The position numbers and the translations under genes are program-made. This document shows positions 9,270-18,687 of a stretch of DNA of 64,000 bases, in pieces (position 1 is the first letter of the stretch; each line of letters starts with the position of its first letter). The DNA lies in contig NZ_JBKOPS010000001.1 in the NCBI RefSeq assembly GCF_047272945.1, forward strand, positions 1-64,000. The letters are read 5' to 3'. This DNA is from Rubrolithibacter danxiaensis (GTDB lineage: Bacteria; Bacteroidota; Bacteroidia; Sphingobacteriales; Sphingobacteriaceae). The notes beneath the pieces were generated by a model, which was not told where the DNA came from, searched no databases, and was given only the letters and a program-made list of their open reading frames with translations.

Positions 9270-11444
9270 ATGGATTTTACTAAATTCTTTAAACTGCTTT
9301 TTCGCCATCGTTTTTCATTAATTATCATTCCAGCCATAACTGTTATTATATCTTATTTTCTGGTTCGAAATCTTCCTGATAATTATCAATCGCAGGCCCA
9401 GATAGCAACCGGAATTGTAGATGAAACTCAAAAAGTCTTAAATTCAGATGACAGAGCGGTTCAGGAGTCACAAATAAATCAGGAATTCAGCAATCTGATA
9501 GAAATGATGAAAATGAATAAAATGATTGATCAGGTTTCCTATCGATTAATTATTCATGATCTAACTTCTCCTCATCCATTTAAAGAATGGAGTAAGCTGA
9601 TGAAAACTTTGAATGAAAGTGCTAAGCAAAATGCTATAAAGGTATTTAAAGAGAAGTATAAAAAAAAAGAAGGGTTAAGCCTCTGGAATAAAGAACAGAA
9701 TGGAATGTATGCACTCCTCCGTTCTATGGGATATGATGAGGAATCACTAAAGCAAAAATTATTTATCTATCGGGCTAATAATAGTGATTTTATATATATT
9801 GAATATACATCTCAAAACCCGGAATTATCAGCATACGTAGTAAATACACTATGTGCTGAATTTATTACTTACTATACCTCCATAGTTAAAGAAAATCAAC
9901 AAAAAGCAGTGAATTTCTTGGATGCATTGTTAAAGGAGAAGTATAGAGCAATGAATCAAAAAATTTCCCTATTGAGAGATTATAAGATAAAAAACCGGGT
10001 TTTAAACTTATATGAACAATCAAAACTGCTTTATGGAATGATACTAGAGTATGAAACTCGCAGACAGGAAGCTGAAAAAAATATCGTATCACATGAAGGA
10101 GCTATACAAGGCATTGATTCTAAATTTGACATTAAAGACAGGCGATATGTTGAATCTACTTTAACACGCGTAAATGAAGATATTTTATCTAAAAAACAAA
10201 AGCTACGGTTACTTCAGGAGAAGTATATACAGAATAATTTTGATCCTCGTTTTAAAAAATCTATTGATTCATTAAAAGAAACCCTCACTGCCGACATAAA
10301 TAAATTAACAGATAAATATATTTATAGCCCATTATCTGCTAAGCAAGATCTGGTACAACAAAAACTATCATTACAAATACAACAGGATATTGCAAGGTAT
10401 AGTGTAAAAACTATTGAGACTGAATTAAGAGAACTTAATGTAGCATTTGATAAACTGGTACCCCACGAGGCTGTAGTACAATCTTACGAAAGAGATATTG
10501 AAGTTGCCAGTAAAGAATATTTGGAGATATTGAACAAATATAACCAAACCCACATGGAATCGGGTTATTCAATCAAACTCCGGCAGATTCAAATAGCAAT
10601 GCCGGGTTTAGCCCTGCCATCAAAAAAAATGCTACTTGTTATTCTAAGTGGGATTATCAGCTTTGTTTTCTGTGCTGTTGTGTTATTTATACTGTTCTTC
10701 CTTGATGATTCTATTACACAACCTAAGGAGTTAGCTCAAAAAACAGGATTAACAGTAATCGGGCAATTAAAAAAACTACAGGGTTCAAAACTTGATTTAT
10801 CTAAAGTATGGAGAGGGAACTCTAATAATAAAGATATTGAAGAATTAAAGGATCAACTCCGTTCTATCCGGTTTGAAATTGACAGAGATCTTAGCAAATC
10901 ACTAAAAACCGTTGGCATAACAAGTATAAGGGCAGGTGAAGGAAAAACTTTATTATCAATAAATTTAGCGTTTGCTTATTCTATGATGAATAAAAAGGTA
11001 CTGTTAATTGATGGAAACTTTTGCAACCCCTCAATTAGTAAAACCGTTCAGCCCAGCATTTACATAGAAGATCTTTTTAAGGACTCTAGTAATCAATCTC
11101 AGTTTGACAGAGACAATTTAATACAAGTGTTAGGCAACCATGGTGGAGATGTTTCTTTATTGGAGATAAACAAAGAAGAAGAAATTAGAGAAGTATTTGA
11201 AAGTTTAAAAACATTATTTGACATAATTATAATTGAAACAGCACCTCTTGAGCAAATCAGCAAATCAAAAGAATGGTTTCTTTTTACAGACAAAGTTGTG
11301 TCTGTATTAGAAGCCAATCAAACTATTAGAGAATCAAAAAAACAGTATATAGAATATCTGAAATCTCTTGATAAGAAACTTATCGGCTGGATTTTAAATA
11401 AAGTTCAAAATGAGCTTAATAAATCAAAAAATGTAAAGAGTTAA
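9270..11444 (+). CDS. Wzz/GumC chain-length determinant with BY-kinase-like cytoplasmic domain
   Basis: The 724 residues have TM1 near 14-33, a long periplasmic coiled-coil region, TM2 near 455-480 (GIISFVFCAVVLFILFFL) and a C-terminal P-loop domain. Walker A is AGEGKT at about 555-560 and Walker A' is VLLIDGN. The usual Walker B aspartate is replaced (FDIIIIETAP), the usual DxDxR pattern after Walker A' is lost (DGNFCNPS), and the C-terminus has no tyrosine cluster. Proteins of this family control polysaccharide chain length and export at the inner membrane. The nucleotide site may bind ATP, but autokinase activity is doubtful. Confidence 0.85.
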   Translation: MDFTKFFKLLFRHRFSLIIIPAITVIISYFLVRNLPDNYQSQAQIATGIVDETQKVLNSDDRAVQESQINQEFSNLIEMMKMNKMIDQVSYRLIIHDLTSPHPFKEWSKLMKTLNESAKQNAIKVFKEKYKKKEGLSLWNKEQNGMYALLRSMGYDEESLKQKLFIYRANNSDFIYIEYTSQNPELSAYVVNTLCAEFITYYTSIVKENQQKAVNFLDALLKEKYRAMNQKISLLRDYKIKNRVLNLYEQSKLLYGMILEYETRRQEAEKNIVSHEGAIQGIDSKFDIKDRRYVESTLTRVNEDILSKKQKLRLLQEKYIQNNFDPRFKKSIDSLKETLTADINKLTDKYIYSPLSAKQDLVQQKLSLQIQQDIARYSVKTIETELRELNVAFDKLVPHEAVVQSYERDIEVASKEYLEILNKYNQTHMESGYSIKLRQIQIAMPGLALPSKKMLLVILSGIISFVFCAVVLFILFFLDDSITQPKELAQKTGLTVIGQLKKLQGSKLDLSKVWRGNSNNKDIEELKDQLRSIRFEIDRDLSKSLKTVGITSIRAGEGKTLLSINLAFAYSMMNKKVLLIDGNFCNPSISKTVQPSIYIEDLFKDSSNQSQFDRDNLIQVLGNHGGDVSLLEINKEEEIREVFESLKTLFDIIIIETAPLEQISKSKEWFLFTDKVVSVLEANQTIRESKKQYIEYLKSLDKKLIGWILNKVQNELNKSKNVKS

Positions 11445-11446
11445 AC

Positions 11447-12625
11447 ATGTGGAGTACTATTTTGGATATAACTTTTCTATTTATTCAAAGCATAATTGGC
11501 TTTAATTTAATTTTTCCATTCGTTGTTTATCTAATCTATACATTAAAGAATAAAAATGTAAAAGTTAGTAAAGCGGGTAATGAAAGTGACTACGCAATAA
11601 TTGTAACAGCATATGAGCAAGTAGATGCCCTACCTGGAGTAATAAATTCAATTCGAAAAATAAATTATCATAATTATTTAGTTTATATTGTTGCTGATAA
11701 ATGTAACATTGAAGATCTGAGTTTTGATGATCCCAATGTAATTCTGCTAAAACCTGAAGAAACCCTTGCCAGTAATACAAGATCTCATTTTTATGCTATA
11801 AAACATTTCAGAAGAAATCATGATCGTTTAACTATTATTGACAGTGATAATCTTTTACATCCGGAATACTTGAATGAGCTTAATTATTATTTCGATTTAG
11901 AATTTGAAGCAGTACAAGGTATACGGGAAGCTAAGAATTTAAATACTAAATATGCTTGTTTAGATGCAGCAAGAGATATTTATTACCATTTTTATGATGG
12001 TAAAATACTATTTACTTTAGGATCATCTGCAACATTAGCAGGATCGGGCATGGCATTTACCACAGGTTTATACAAAGAATGCCTGGAAAACTTAGATATA
12101 ACAGGAGCTGGATTCGATAAAGTTTTACAATTTGAAATAGTAAAAAGAAATAAAAAAATTGCTTTTGCTTCTAACGCGATAGTATTTGATGAAAAAACTT
12201 CGCAAACAGCCCAATTAGTTAATCAAAGGTCCAGGTGGATAAATACTTGGTTTAAATATTCAAATTTTGGTTTTACCCTAATTTTTGAAAGTCTTAAAAA
12301 TTTCAGTTGGAATCAATTTTTATTTGGATTAGTATTATTAAGGCCACCGTTATTTATATTTCTTATTCTTTCTGTCATTTTCATGCTAATTAATATTGTA
12401 TTTAATATATATGCTTCTTTATTTTGGTTTATTGGAATACTCGTATTTGTCATGAGCTTTTTCATTCCGATACTAAACCAACGGACGGATAAGCGAATCT
12501 TGAATTCTTTAATCGGAATTCCAAAGTTTATGTTTTTTCAAGTTATTTCTTTAATAAATGCACGAAGTGCAAACGAACGTTCTGTAGCTACTCAACACTA
12601 CCAGAACCAGGAAGATATAGAATAA
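11447..12625 (+). CDS. Membrane-anchored family 2 glycosyltransferase
   Basis: The 392 residues have an N-terminal membrane helix (FLFIQSIIGFNLIFPFVVYLIY), a GT-A fold with the metal-binding DSDN motif at about 132-135, QRSRW at 260-264 (the QxxRW signature of processive synthases such as cellulose or hyaluronan synthase), and two or three C-terminal membrane helices. It should add sugars on the cytoplasmic face of the inner membrane. It follows the Wzz-like gene by two bases, so the two are one transcription unit. The substrate cannot be told from sequence. Confidence 0.85.
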   Translation: MWSTILDITFLFIQSIIGFNLIFPFVVYLIYTLKNKNVKVSKAGNESDYAIIVTAYEQVDALPGVINSIRKINYHNYLVYIVADKCNIEDLSFDDPNVILLKPEETLASNTRSHFYAIKHFRRNHDRLTIIDSDNLLHPEYLNELNYYFDLEFEAVQGIREAKNLNTKYACLDAARDIYYHFYDGKILFTLGSSATLAGSGMAFTTGLYKECLENLDITGAGFDKVLQFEIVKRNKKIAFASNAIVFDEKTSQTAQLVNQRSRWINTWFKYSNFGFTLIFESLKNFSWNQFLFGLVLLRPPLFIFLILSVIFMLINIVFNIYASLFWFIGILVFVMSFFIPILNQRTDKRILNSLIGIPKFMFFQVISLINARSANERSVATQHYQNQEDIE

Positions 12626-12632
12626 TTATCCG

Positions 12633-12758
12633 ATGAGAATACATCCAAAAGAAAAAAGTAAAGGAGCTTTAGATAATACAATTTATATAAGGAAAGTAGC
12701 CATAATCGTGGCTTTTATAGGAGTGTATGTTTTTTTTATTAAACTTCTTTTTCTTTAA
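12633..12758 (+). CDS. 41-residue membrane microprotein in the polysaccharide operon
   Basis: An ATG-started ORF of 41 codons fills the gap between the glycosyltransferase and the Wzy-like gene. A basic, polar N-terminus (MRIHPKEKSKGALDN) is followed by one strong membrane helix (KVAIIVAFIGVYVFFIKLLFL). Its TAA overlaps the next ATG as TAATG, a classic coupling arrangement, and it starts seven bases after the preceding stop. This tight packing supports translation. Predicted topology is N-in, single pass. No family is recognised; a role as a small partner of the polymerase is inference. Confidence 0.65.
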   Translation: MRIHPKEKSKGALDNTIYIRKVAIIVAFIGVYVFFIKLLFL

Positions 12759-14272
12759 TGGAGAATATTGAGTTACCTATAAATCAGCCTAAAAAAACAT
12801 CTAAAAAGAAAAATCGACTTTTCGAGAAATTAAGAGAATTTATTTTCGATGAAAAGCTTTTAAATCCATTAGGTCTTTCTTTTTTGCTAATTATATCTAT
12901 ATTAATAGCTTTTGCTATTAAACAATCTGGTTTTGTTATTGGTGCTTTACTCCTTATTGCAATTGTAGGCATGCCAATTTTATATGCCATAATTGTATAC
13001 CCTAAATTTGGCATTATTGTCCTTCTAATAGCCGCATATATTATAATGGGTATTATTAGAATAGGTATTAATTTCCCATTAGGCACTTTAATGGATGCTC
13101 TTCAAGCTCTTTTAATTTTAGGTTTTTTGGTTAATCAAAAATTTCATCCAAACTGGAAAATCTTTAAAGATCCTATCAGTTTTATCATTTTAATATGGAT
13201 TGCATATAACCTATTTGAATTTTTCAATCCAATAGCAGAGTCACGATTAGCTTGGGTATACACCATAAGATCTGTAGCAGTAGTAATGCTTACATATTTT
13301 ATATTTACCTATTATATTCGAACTGTTGAATTTATTAGGATTATTATAAAAGTGTGGCTTGCTTTATCTATTATAGCAGCTGCATGGGCATTTAAGCAAG
13401 AACATTTTGGTTTTTTTAATTATGAAGCACAATCATTAGACTCTGATCTTATACGTAATTTATTATTCATTGATGGTCATTGGCGAAAATTCTCAATATT
13501 TTCAGATCCTACTGCTTTTTCATATAATATGGTTATTAGTATTCTGCTCTGCTTAGCGTTAATGACACTCCCAATCTCGATTTGGAAAAAAATCATACTC
13601 GGAGGCATGATAGTTTTTTTTATTCAAACGATGCTTTATTCAGGAACAAGGGGGGCGTATGTACTTCTTCCCGTTGGAGTAGCAATGTTTGCAATATTAA
13701 ATTATAGTAAGAAAATATTAGCATTGGCAATTGCAGGTGCTTTTTTTCTGATAATTCTGATTTTTATGCCAACTTCCAATCCAACATTACATAGATTTCA
13801 GTCAGCTTTTAAACCATCGAATGATGCATCATTCAATGTAAGAAAAATGAATCAAAAAAGAATTCAGCCTTATATACTTACTCATCCGATTGGAGGTGGG
13901 TTAGGGGCTACAGGTGTTTGGGGACAACGTTTTTCTCCTAATTCCTTTCTCGCAAATTTTCCGCCAGATAGTGGTTATTTACGTGTTGCTGTAGAACTGG
14001 GTTGGATAGGCCTGTTTATAATTTGCACTTTAATGTTTATTGTTTTAAAAACAGGAATAGAAAACTTTTTTAAAATAAAAAATCCAGAATTAAAAAGCTA
14101 TTGCTTAGCAATGGTCTTAATAGTTTTTGCACTAAATATAGGAAACTACCCTCAAGAAGCCCTGGTGCAATTTCCTATTAATATATATTTCTACCTTGTA
14201 GTAGCATTAATAAATATTACTCTCCGACTAGATCAACAAGACAACCAAATTTTACATGAAAGAGATCATTGA
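12758..14272 (+). CDS. Wzy-type O-antigen/exopolysaccharide polymerase (O-antigen ligase family)
   Basis: The 504 residues carry about 10-12 membrane helices and a large central periplasmic loop. It contains the GTRGAYVLLPVG segment, typical of the O-antigen ligase/Wzy family, and a conserved region around HPIGGGLGATG. This family joins lipid-linked repeat units or ligates them at the periplasmic face. Given Wzz- and Wzx-like genes in the same cluster, polymerase is the likelier role. The start overlaps the stop of the 41-residue ORF by one base, and its end overlaps the next gene by 17 bases. Confidence 0.85.
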   Translation: MENIELPINQPKKTSKKKNRLFEKLREFIFDEKLLNPLGLSFLLIISILIAFAIKQSGFVIGALLLIAIVGMPILYAIIVYPKFGIIVLLIAAYIIMGIIRIGINFPLGTLMDALQALLILGFLVNQKFHPNWKIFKDPISFIILIWIAYNLFEFFNPIAESRLAWVYTIRSVAVVMLTYFIFTYYIRTVEFIRIIIKVWLALSIIAAAWAFKQEHFGFFNYEAQSLDSDLIRNLLFIDGHWRKFSIFSDPTAFSYNMVISILLCLALMTLPISIWKKIILGGMIVFFIQTMLYSGTRGAYVLLPVGVAMFAILNYSKKILALAIAGAFFLIILIFMPTSNPTLHRFQSAFKPSNDASFNVRKMNQKRIQPYILTHPIGGGLGATGVWGQRFSPNSFLANFPPDSGYLRVAVELGWIGLFIICTLMFIVLKTGIENFFKIKNPELKSYCLAMVLIVFALNIGNYPQEALVQFPINIYFYLVVALINITLRLDQQDNQILHERDH

Positions 14273-15455
14273 AGGTAAAGATATAATTATTGTTGGACAG
14301 CAGGCATGGGATGATGATTTAGGTAGCAATTGTAGAAATATAGCATTAGAGTTTTCAAAAACTAACAGAGTATTATATGTAAATTATCCTCTTGATAGGA
14401 TTACATTTTTAAGAAAAGCTAAAAACGCTAAAATTCGGAAAAGGATAAATATCATAAGAGGTAAAGAACCCTCCATAATTAAATTAAGTGAAAACCTGTG
14501 GAATTTATATCCTAAAACCATAATAGAATCAATTAATTGGATTAGAATACCTTGGGCATACGACATCCTTAATAAATTCAATAATAAAAAACTAGCAAAA
14601 AGAATTTTAGACGCTATTAATATTTTAGGATTCAAAAATATAATACTTTTTAATGATAATGATATTGCACGTTCCTTTTATCTAAAGGAGTTATTAAATG
14701 CTCAAACTTCCGTTTACTACTCCAGAGATTTTATGATTGGAGTTGAATACTGGAAAAGACATGGAACAAGACTCGAGCCAAAACTGATAGCAAAAAGCGA
14801 TACATGCGTTGCTAATTCAGTTTATTTAGTTAATTACTGTAAACAATATAATTATAACTCCTATTATGTTGGGCAAGGATGTGAATTAGAAGCTTTCAAA
14901 GATGTTCCTGACGATTATTTACCAGCAGATATAAAAAATATCCCTTCGCCCAAAATAGGATATTTAGGATCTTTACAAAGTATACGTTTAGATATTGAAA
15001 TTATTTCTCTTATTGCTTTATCGAAACCACAGTGGCAAATAGTTCTGGTTGGGCCTGAAGATGATGTTTTTAAAGGAAGTATTCTTCATTCAATCAGTAA
15101 TATCCATTTTTTAGGCGCAAAACCGGTTGAAATGCTTCCTTCTTATATTCAGGCATTCGATGTTTGCATCAATCCTCAACTAAGTAATGAAATTACAATT
15201 GGCAACTATCCAAGAAAAATTGATGAGTATTTAGCTATGGGAAAACCTGTTGTAGCTACAGATACTGATGCTATGAGTATCTTTAAAGATTATTTATACT
15301 TAAGCAAAAAGAAAGAAGATTATATTCCATTAATTTATAAAGCGCTTGAGGAAGATACAGAAGAATTACAATCTTTGAGAAAACGTTTTGCGTCTGGCCA
15401 CACCTGGGAAAATAGCGTAAAAGAAATTTATAAAGCAATGCTCAAGACCTTATAA
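14256..15455 (+). CDS. Glycosyltransferase family 4-like protein (copy 1)
   Basis: The 399 residues form a GT-B glycosyltransferase, similar in layout to TuaH-like enzymes. The N-terminal half has VLYVNYPLDR and GVEYWKRHG. The C-terminal domain has the nucleotide-sugar binding region (IGYLGSLQS, IVLVGPEDD, INPQ...YPRKIDEYLAMGKPVVAT). It is clearly a paralogue of the gene at 18688-19881, sharing VEYWxxHG, GPEDD and DVCINPQ. It likely adds a sugar to the lipid-linked repeat unit in the cytoplasm. The 17-base overlap with the polymerase gene places it in the same operon. Confidence 0.88.
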   Translation: MKEIIEGKDIIIVGQQAWDDDLGSNCRNIALEFSKTNRVLYVNYPLDRITFLRKAKNAKIRKRINIIRGKEPSIIKLSENLWNLYPKTIIESINWIRIPWAYDILNKFNNKKLAKRILDAINILGFKNIILFNDNDIARSFYLKELLNAQTSVYYSRDFMIGVEYWKRHGTRLEPKLIAKSDTCVANSVYLVNYCKQYNYNSYYVGQGCELEAFKDVPDDYLPADIKNIPSPKIGYLGSLQSIRLDIEIISLIALSKPQWQIVLVGPEDDVFKGSILHSISNIHFLGAKPVEMLPSYIQAFDVCINPQLSNEITIGNYPRKIDEYLAMGKPVVATDTDAMSIFKDYLYLSKKKEDYIPLIYKALEEDTEELQSLRKRFASGHTWENSVKEIYKAMLKTL

Positions 15456-15461
15456 ATATAT

Positions 15462-16076
15462 ATGTCTATTAAAGCTATAATAAATAACAATACTTCCTTA
15501 AAAAGATTTGTTTTGTGGATGCTTCAGCCATCTGATGAACATCGTCCACGCTTATGGGTGAAATTATTTCTAAACCCATTCAAACATTCAAGAGGTAAAA
15601 ATTCAATAATCCGTTATCGGACCAGGTTGGATGTATTTCCTTTTAATAACTTTCAATTAGGCCCTCAATCTGTAATCGAAGATTTTTCTACTATTAACAA
15701 CGGTGTAGGAGACGTTATCATTGGGAAAAAATCAATTATCGGAATTGGAAATGTTATTATAGGTCCGGTAAGCATAGGTAATAATGTAATGTTAGCTCAA
15801 AATATAGTAATTTCAGGGCTAAATCATGGCTTTGAAGACATTTCAACTCCACCAAGTGCTCAAAAAGTAGTTACCAAAGATATAACAATATCAGATGATG
15901 TTTGGATTGGGGCAAACTGTGTAGTTACAGCCGGCGTAAAAATAGGAAAGCATTCTGTTATAGGAGCCGGAAGTATTGTAACAAAAGATATTCCGGATTA
16001 TTGTGTTGCCGTAGGTAATCCCGCCAAAATAATAAAAACATACAATTTTGAATCCGAAAAATGGGAAAGAGTTTGA
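15462..16076 (+). CDS. Left-handed beta-helix (hexapeptide) acyltransferase
   Basis: The 204 residues contain hexapeptide repeats from about 65 to 190 (IGKKSIIGIGNVIIGPVSIG; IGANCVVTAGVKIGKHSVIG) and the WcaF/LacA-type segment SGLNHGFEDIS with a likely catalytic histidine. The C-terminal YCVAVGNPAKIIK is standard for the sugar O-acetyltransferase family. It probably acetylates a sugar of the repeat unit using acetyl-CoA. It starts six bases after the GT4 gene and is the last plus-strand gene before the inverted block. Confidence 0.88.
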   Translation: MSIKAIINNNTSLKRFVLWMLQPSDEHRPRLWVKLFLNPFKHSRGKNSIIRYRTRLDVFPFNNFQLGPQSVIEDFSTINNGVGDVIIGKKSIIGIGNVIIGPVSIGNNVMLAQNIVISGLNHGFEDISTPPSAQKVVTKDITISDDVWIGANCVVTAGVKIGKHSVIGAGSIVTKDIPDYCVAVGNPAKIIKTYNFESEKWERV

Positions 16077-16084
16077 ACTCTTAA

Positions 16085-16825
16085 TTAAAGTTTTTGATAC
16101 CTTAAAACTTTGCTTTTAAATGCTTTTTTGCAAACATCAATAAAGGCATTCATAGACCAAATAAACTCCTTGCTAAGATTTTTGTTTTTTAGCAAGTTAT
16201 TACATACTTCATGGTCCCAAGGCTTTGTGAAGAAATCAGAATAATAAGAACTATCCGGGTTAACTAATATTTCTATATTGTCTTTCCATTCATAGTTGAT
16301 ACTGATAATGTTAAAATGGGTTCGCTGTAAAACTTTGTAACCTATTGAAACCTTAGGAAGATATTCCAGAAAGACATAACCAAAATCATTATTGGATTTA
16401 AAATCTATCTTTTCCTTTTCATACATTACTATTTTGTTATCAATTTCTAATATTACCCATCGATGAGATTCTTTTGGGATTAAATATTCCCCAATTAAAG
16501 ATGGTGTTTCAATATACCCTCTTGGCGCTATCCTACTTTGCTCTTTTACAAACTTAATAGGATCGTCGACATGTTCTATTACCTGACAGCAAACAACATA
16601 ATCAAAAGAATTATTATCAAAAGGCAGATTTTCTCCATCTGCACATAAAAATTCTTGATTTTTTAATACTTTAATATCTCCGCTTCTATGATAATTAGAA
16701 TCTGTAAACTTGTCTACTACTACATTAGCTCTAGGATGAGGATTATGCCCTCCTCCTACTTCTAATACTCTGTAATTATTTTTAATTGATAAGTCTAATC
16801 GATCAATCGGATTTCTAAGCTTCAT
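16085..16825 (-). CDS. SAM-dependent methyltransferase, class I
   Basis: The 246 residues have motif I VLEVGGGHNPHP, an acidic residue after the second strand (VVVDKF), CADGENLPF and FDYVVCCQVIEHV. This is the usual order for a type 11 methyltransferase. In a polysaccharide locus it may methylate a sugar or a lipid-linked intermediate; that is inferred from neighbours. The gene is convergent with the acyltransferase gene, the stops being eight bases apart, and opens the inverted block. The C-terminal half is lysine-rich and not recognised. Confidence 0.78.
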   Translation of the reverse strand: MKLRNPIDRLDLSIKNNYRVLEVGGGHNPHPRANVVVDKFTDSNYHRSGDIKVLKNQEFLCADGENLPFDNNSFDYVVCCQVIEHVDDPIKFVKEQSRIAPRGYIETPSLIGEYLIPKESHRWVILEIDNKIVMYEKEKIDFKSNNDFGYVFLEYLPKVSIGYKVLQRTHFNIISINYEWKDNIEILVNPDSSYYSDFFTKPWDHEVCNNLLKNKNLSKEFIWSMNAFIDVCKKAFKSKVLRYQKL

Positions 16826-16938
16826 TTGAGAGATATTAATTATATTATAGTTATTTTAAATTATTCAAAAAAAAGAAATTTAAATAATATTAGTTTTTTC
16901 TTCTACGAATGATGTTTTTCTGTGTTACAAAATAAAGA

Positions 16939-17715
16939 TTAAAACTTTCTTGAAAAGAAAAAATCATAATTAAACTTAATATGGCGATAAAAGTGTCGAA
17001 TTCCGGTAATAAATACATTTTCACTTTCCCTCCAGAAATCACGTTTCATAGTACTCGGCTCTTCAGGCGTATTTTTTTGTTCAAAAAGTCCGCGGTTTTT
17101 TTCATAAAATAGTCCTTTCCCTCCTTTCTTTAAAAAGGAGAACATCATATTGTACTCTGTTTGATCTCCTTTACCCTCACTATATCTTCCAAACTTTTCC
17201 ATAAAATTACTTCGTCTTAAATGAGGATGATCACTATAATAATAAAATTTACTATAGCCCCAGTACCAAGGTTTAAATAACATTTCTGCAAATCCATATT
17301 TATATGGCTTTAAATATGGATATTTATTATAAGCATGAAACCTAATAATATCGATCTCTTTCCGTTCTCTTAACATCTTAAGCGCCTGATCAAACCGAAA
17401 TGAGAAATTTTGTAATGGCTCAAAATCTTCCTGTATATATAATGTGAAAGGAGTTACTACTGCATCCTGTCCTTTATTTATATTATTTCCAAGCCCCTTA
17501 TTCGAGTCACTTAACAGTAAACGAAAACTGTATTTGCATTGCAGATCTTTTAATTTACTCAAATGATTTTCGTTGCTTGAATCGTCAGATACTATTATTT
17601 CGTGAAATTTACAACTTTGAGTAATAGTACTTAATAATCTTTCAAGCGAATTACTCCTATTATAATGTGTAATTAATAGAGTAACATCTTCAAATATATA
17701 ATCTGCCTGAGTCAT
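16939..17715 (-). CDS. Family 2 glycosyltransferase (sister copy A)
   Basis: From ATG at 17715 the protein has 258 residues and begins MTQADYIFEDVTLLITHYNRS. The GT-A core (LLITHYNRS, IIVSDDSS, NKGLGNNINKG, YIQEDFEP) is clear. A longer reading from TTG at 17760 exists, but the ATG start aligns better with the sister gene just upstream. The two share YYYSDHPHLRRSNF and many other stretches, so they come from a duplication. Expected role: sugar transfer in the cytoplasm during repeat-unit assembly. Base composition is AT-rich, as in the rest of the block. Confidence 0.82.
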   Translation of the reverse strand: MTQADYIFEDVTLLITHYNRSNSLERLLSTITQSCKFHEIIVSDDSSNENHLSKLKDLQCKYSFRLLLSDSNKGLGNNINKGQDAVVTPFTLYIQEDFEPLQNFSFRFDQALKMLRERKEIDIIRFHAYNKYPYLKPYKYGFAEMLFKPWYWGYSKFYYYSDHPHLRRSNFMEKFGRYSEGKGDQTEYNMMFSFLKKGGKGLFYEKNRGLFEQKNTPEEPSTMKRDFWRESENVFITGIRHFYRHIKFNYDFFFSRKF

Positions 17716-17735
17716 TAATTGGCACGTTACGCAAT

Positions 17736-18539
17736 TTACTTTAAAAATCTCAGATCCCAAACGCCTTTCAAAAACTTAAACCGTAAATAAATAAATCGTA
17801 AAACTTGAATTATAGGATTAGTTGTTAATGTCCAGGTTCTCCTTTCCATAGTAGTTAATTCTCCTTCTACGTAAGAAGGTACAAAAAGAGAACTAAAATT
17901 ATTGAAAAACATTCCTTTACCTTTATTTCGCAAAAAAGATATGGCCATTTTATATTCTGTAATATCTCCTTTCTCACCTTCAACATATCTTCCAAATTTT
18001 TTTGTAAAGTTACTTCTACGAAGGTGAGGATGATCACTATAATAATAGAATTTAATATGATTTAAACACCAATGGCTATACTTCATTATAGAAAATCCTT
18101 CTCTATAAGGTATAAGTGTAGGATAAATGAAATAAGCATATAATCTAACAATGTCAATGTTTCTCTCCTGATTCATTATCTTTAAGGCATTGCGGAAGTT
18201 CCCGGCAAACAGGGCTGTCACTTCGAAATCTTCCTGAACGTATAGTGTATAAGGAGTATCTATTGCGTCTTGCCCTTTATTTATATTATTTCCCAATCCT
18301 TTATTAACATTGCTTTTTATTAACTTAAAAGAATATTGTTTCTGTAGAGTTTGTAATTGATCTAAATGCAATTGACTGCTTCCATCATCTGAAACAATAA
18401 TTTCTTTAAATCGACAATTTTGTTTTTCAAGGCTATGAAGTAATTTTTCTAAAGATTTGCTTCTATTGTAGTGGGTTATGAGCAATGAAACTTCTTCAAA
18501 ATAATTTAATTCATCAGTAATTGACATTGTTTGTATCAT
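17736..18539 (-). CDS. Family 2 glycosyltransferase (sister copy B)
   Basis: From ATG at 18539 the protein has 267 residues; GGAG sits 11 bases upstream of that ATG, which is why I prefer it to the longer TTG reading from 18572. Shared blocks with copy A include LLITHYNRSKSLEKLL, IIVSDDGS, NKGLGNNINKGQDA, YVQEDFE and YYYSDHPHLRRSNF. It belongs to glycosyltransferase family 2. It is 20 bases upstream of copy A, so the two and probably the methyltransferase gene are one minus-strand unit. The acceptor and donor sugars are unknown. Confidence 0.82.
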   Translation of the reverse strand: MIQTMSITDELNYFEEVSLLITHYNRSKSLEKLLHSLEKQNCRFKEIIVSDDGSSQLHLDQLQTLQKQYSFKLIKSNVNKGLGNNINKGQDAIDTPYTLYVQEDFEVTALFAGNFRNALKIMNQERNIDIVRLYAYFIYPTLIPYREGFSIMKYSHWCLNHIKFYYYSDHPHLRRSNFTKKFGRYVEGEKGDITEYKMAISFLRNKGKGMFFNNFSSLFVPSYVEGELTTMERRTWTLTTNPIIQVLRFIYLRFKFLKGVWDLRFLK

Positions 18540-18687
18540 AATTTTAAAATCTCCGTAAAAGCTGAGAAACAATCTTATGTTATCAAAAATAACTATTTAA
18601 CAGAGACTGAAACTGAGAAAAGGGAGAAAAAAAATAAAAAAACCTTTAATATTGATATATCTTTAAACTTTAATATTTTTAATATAA

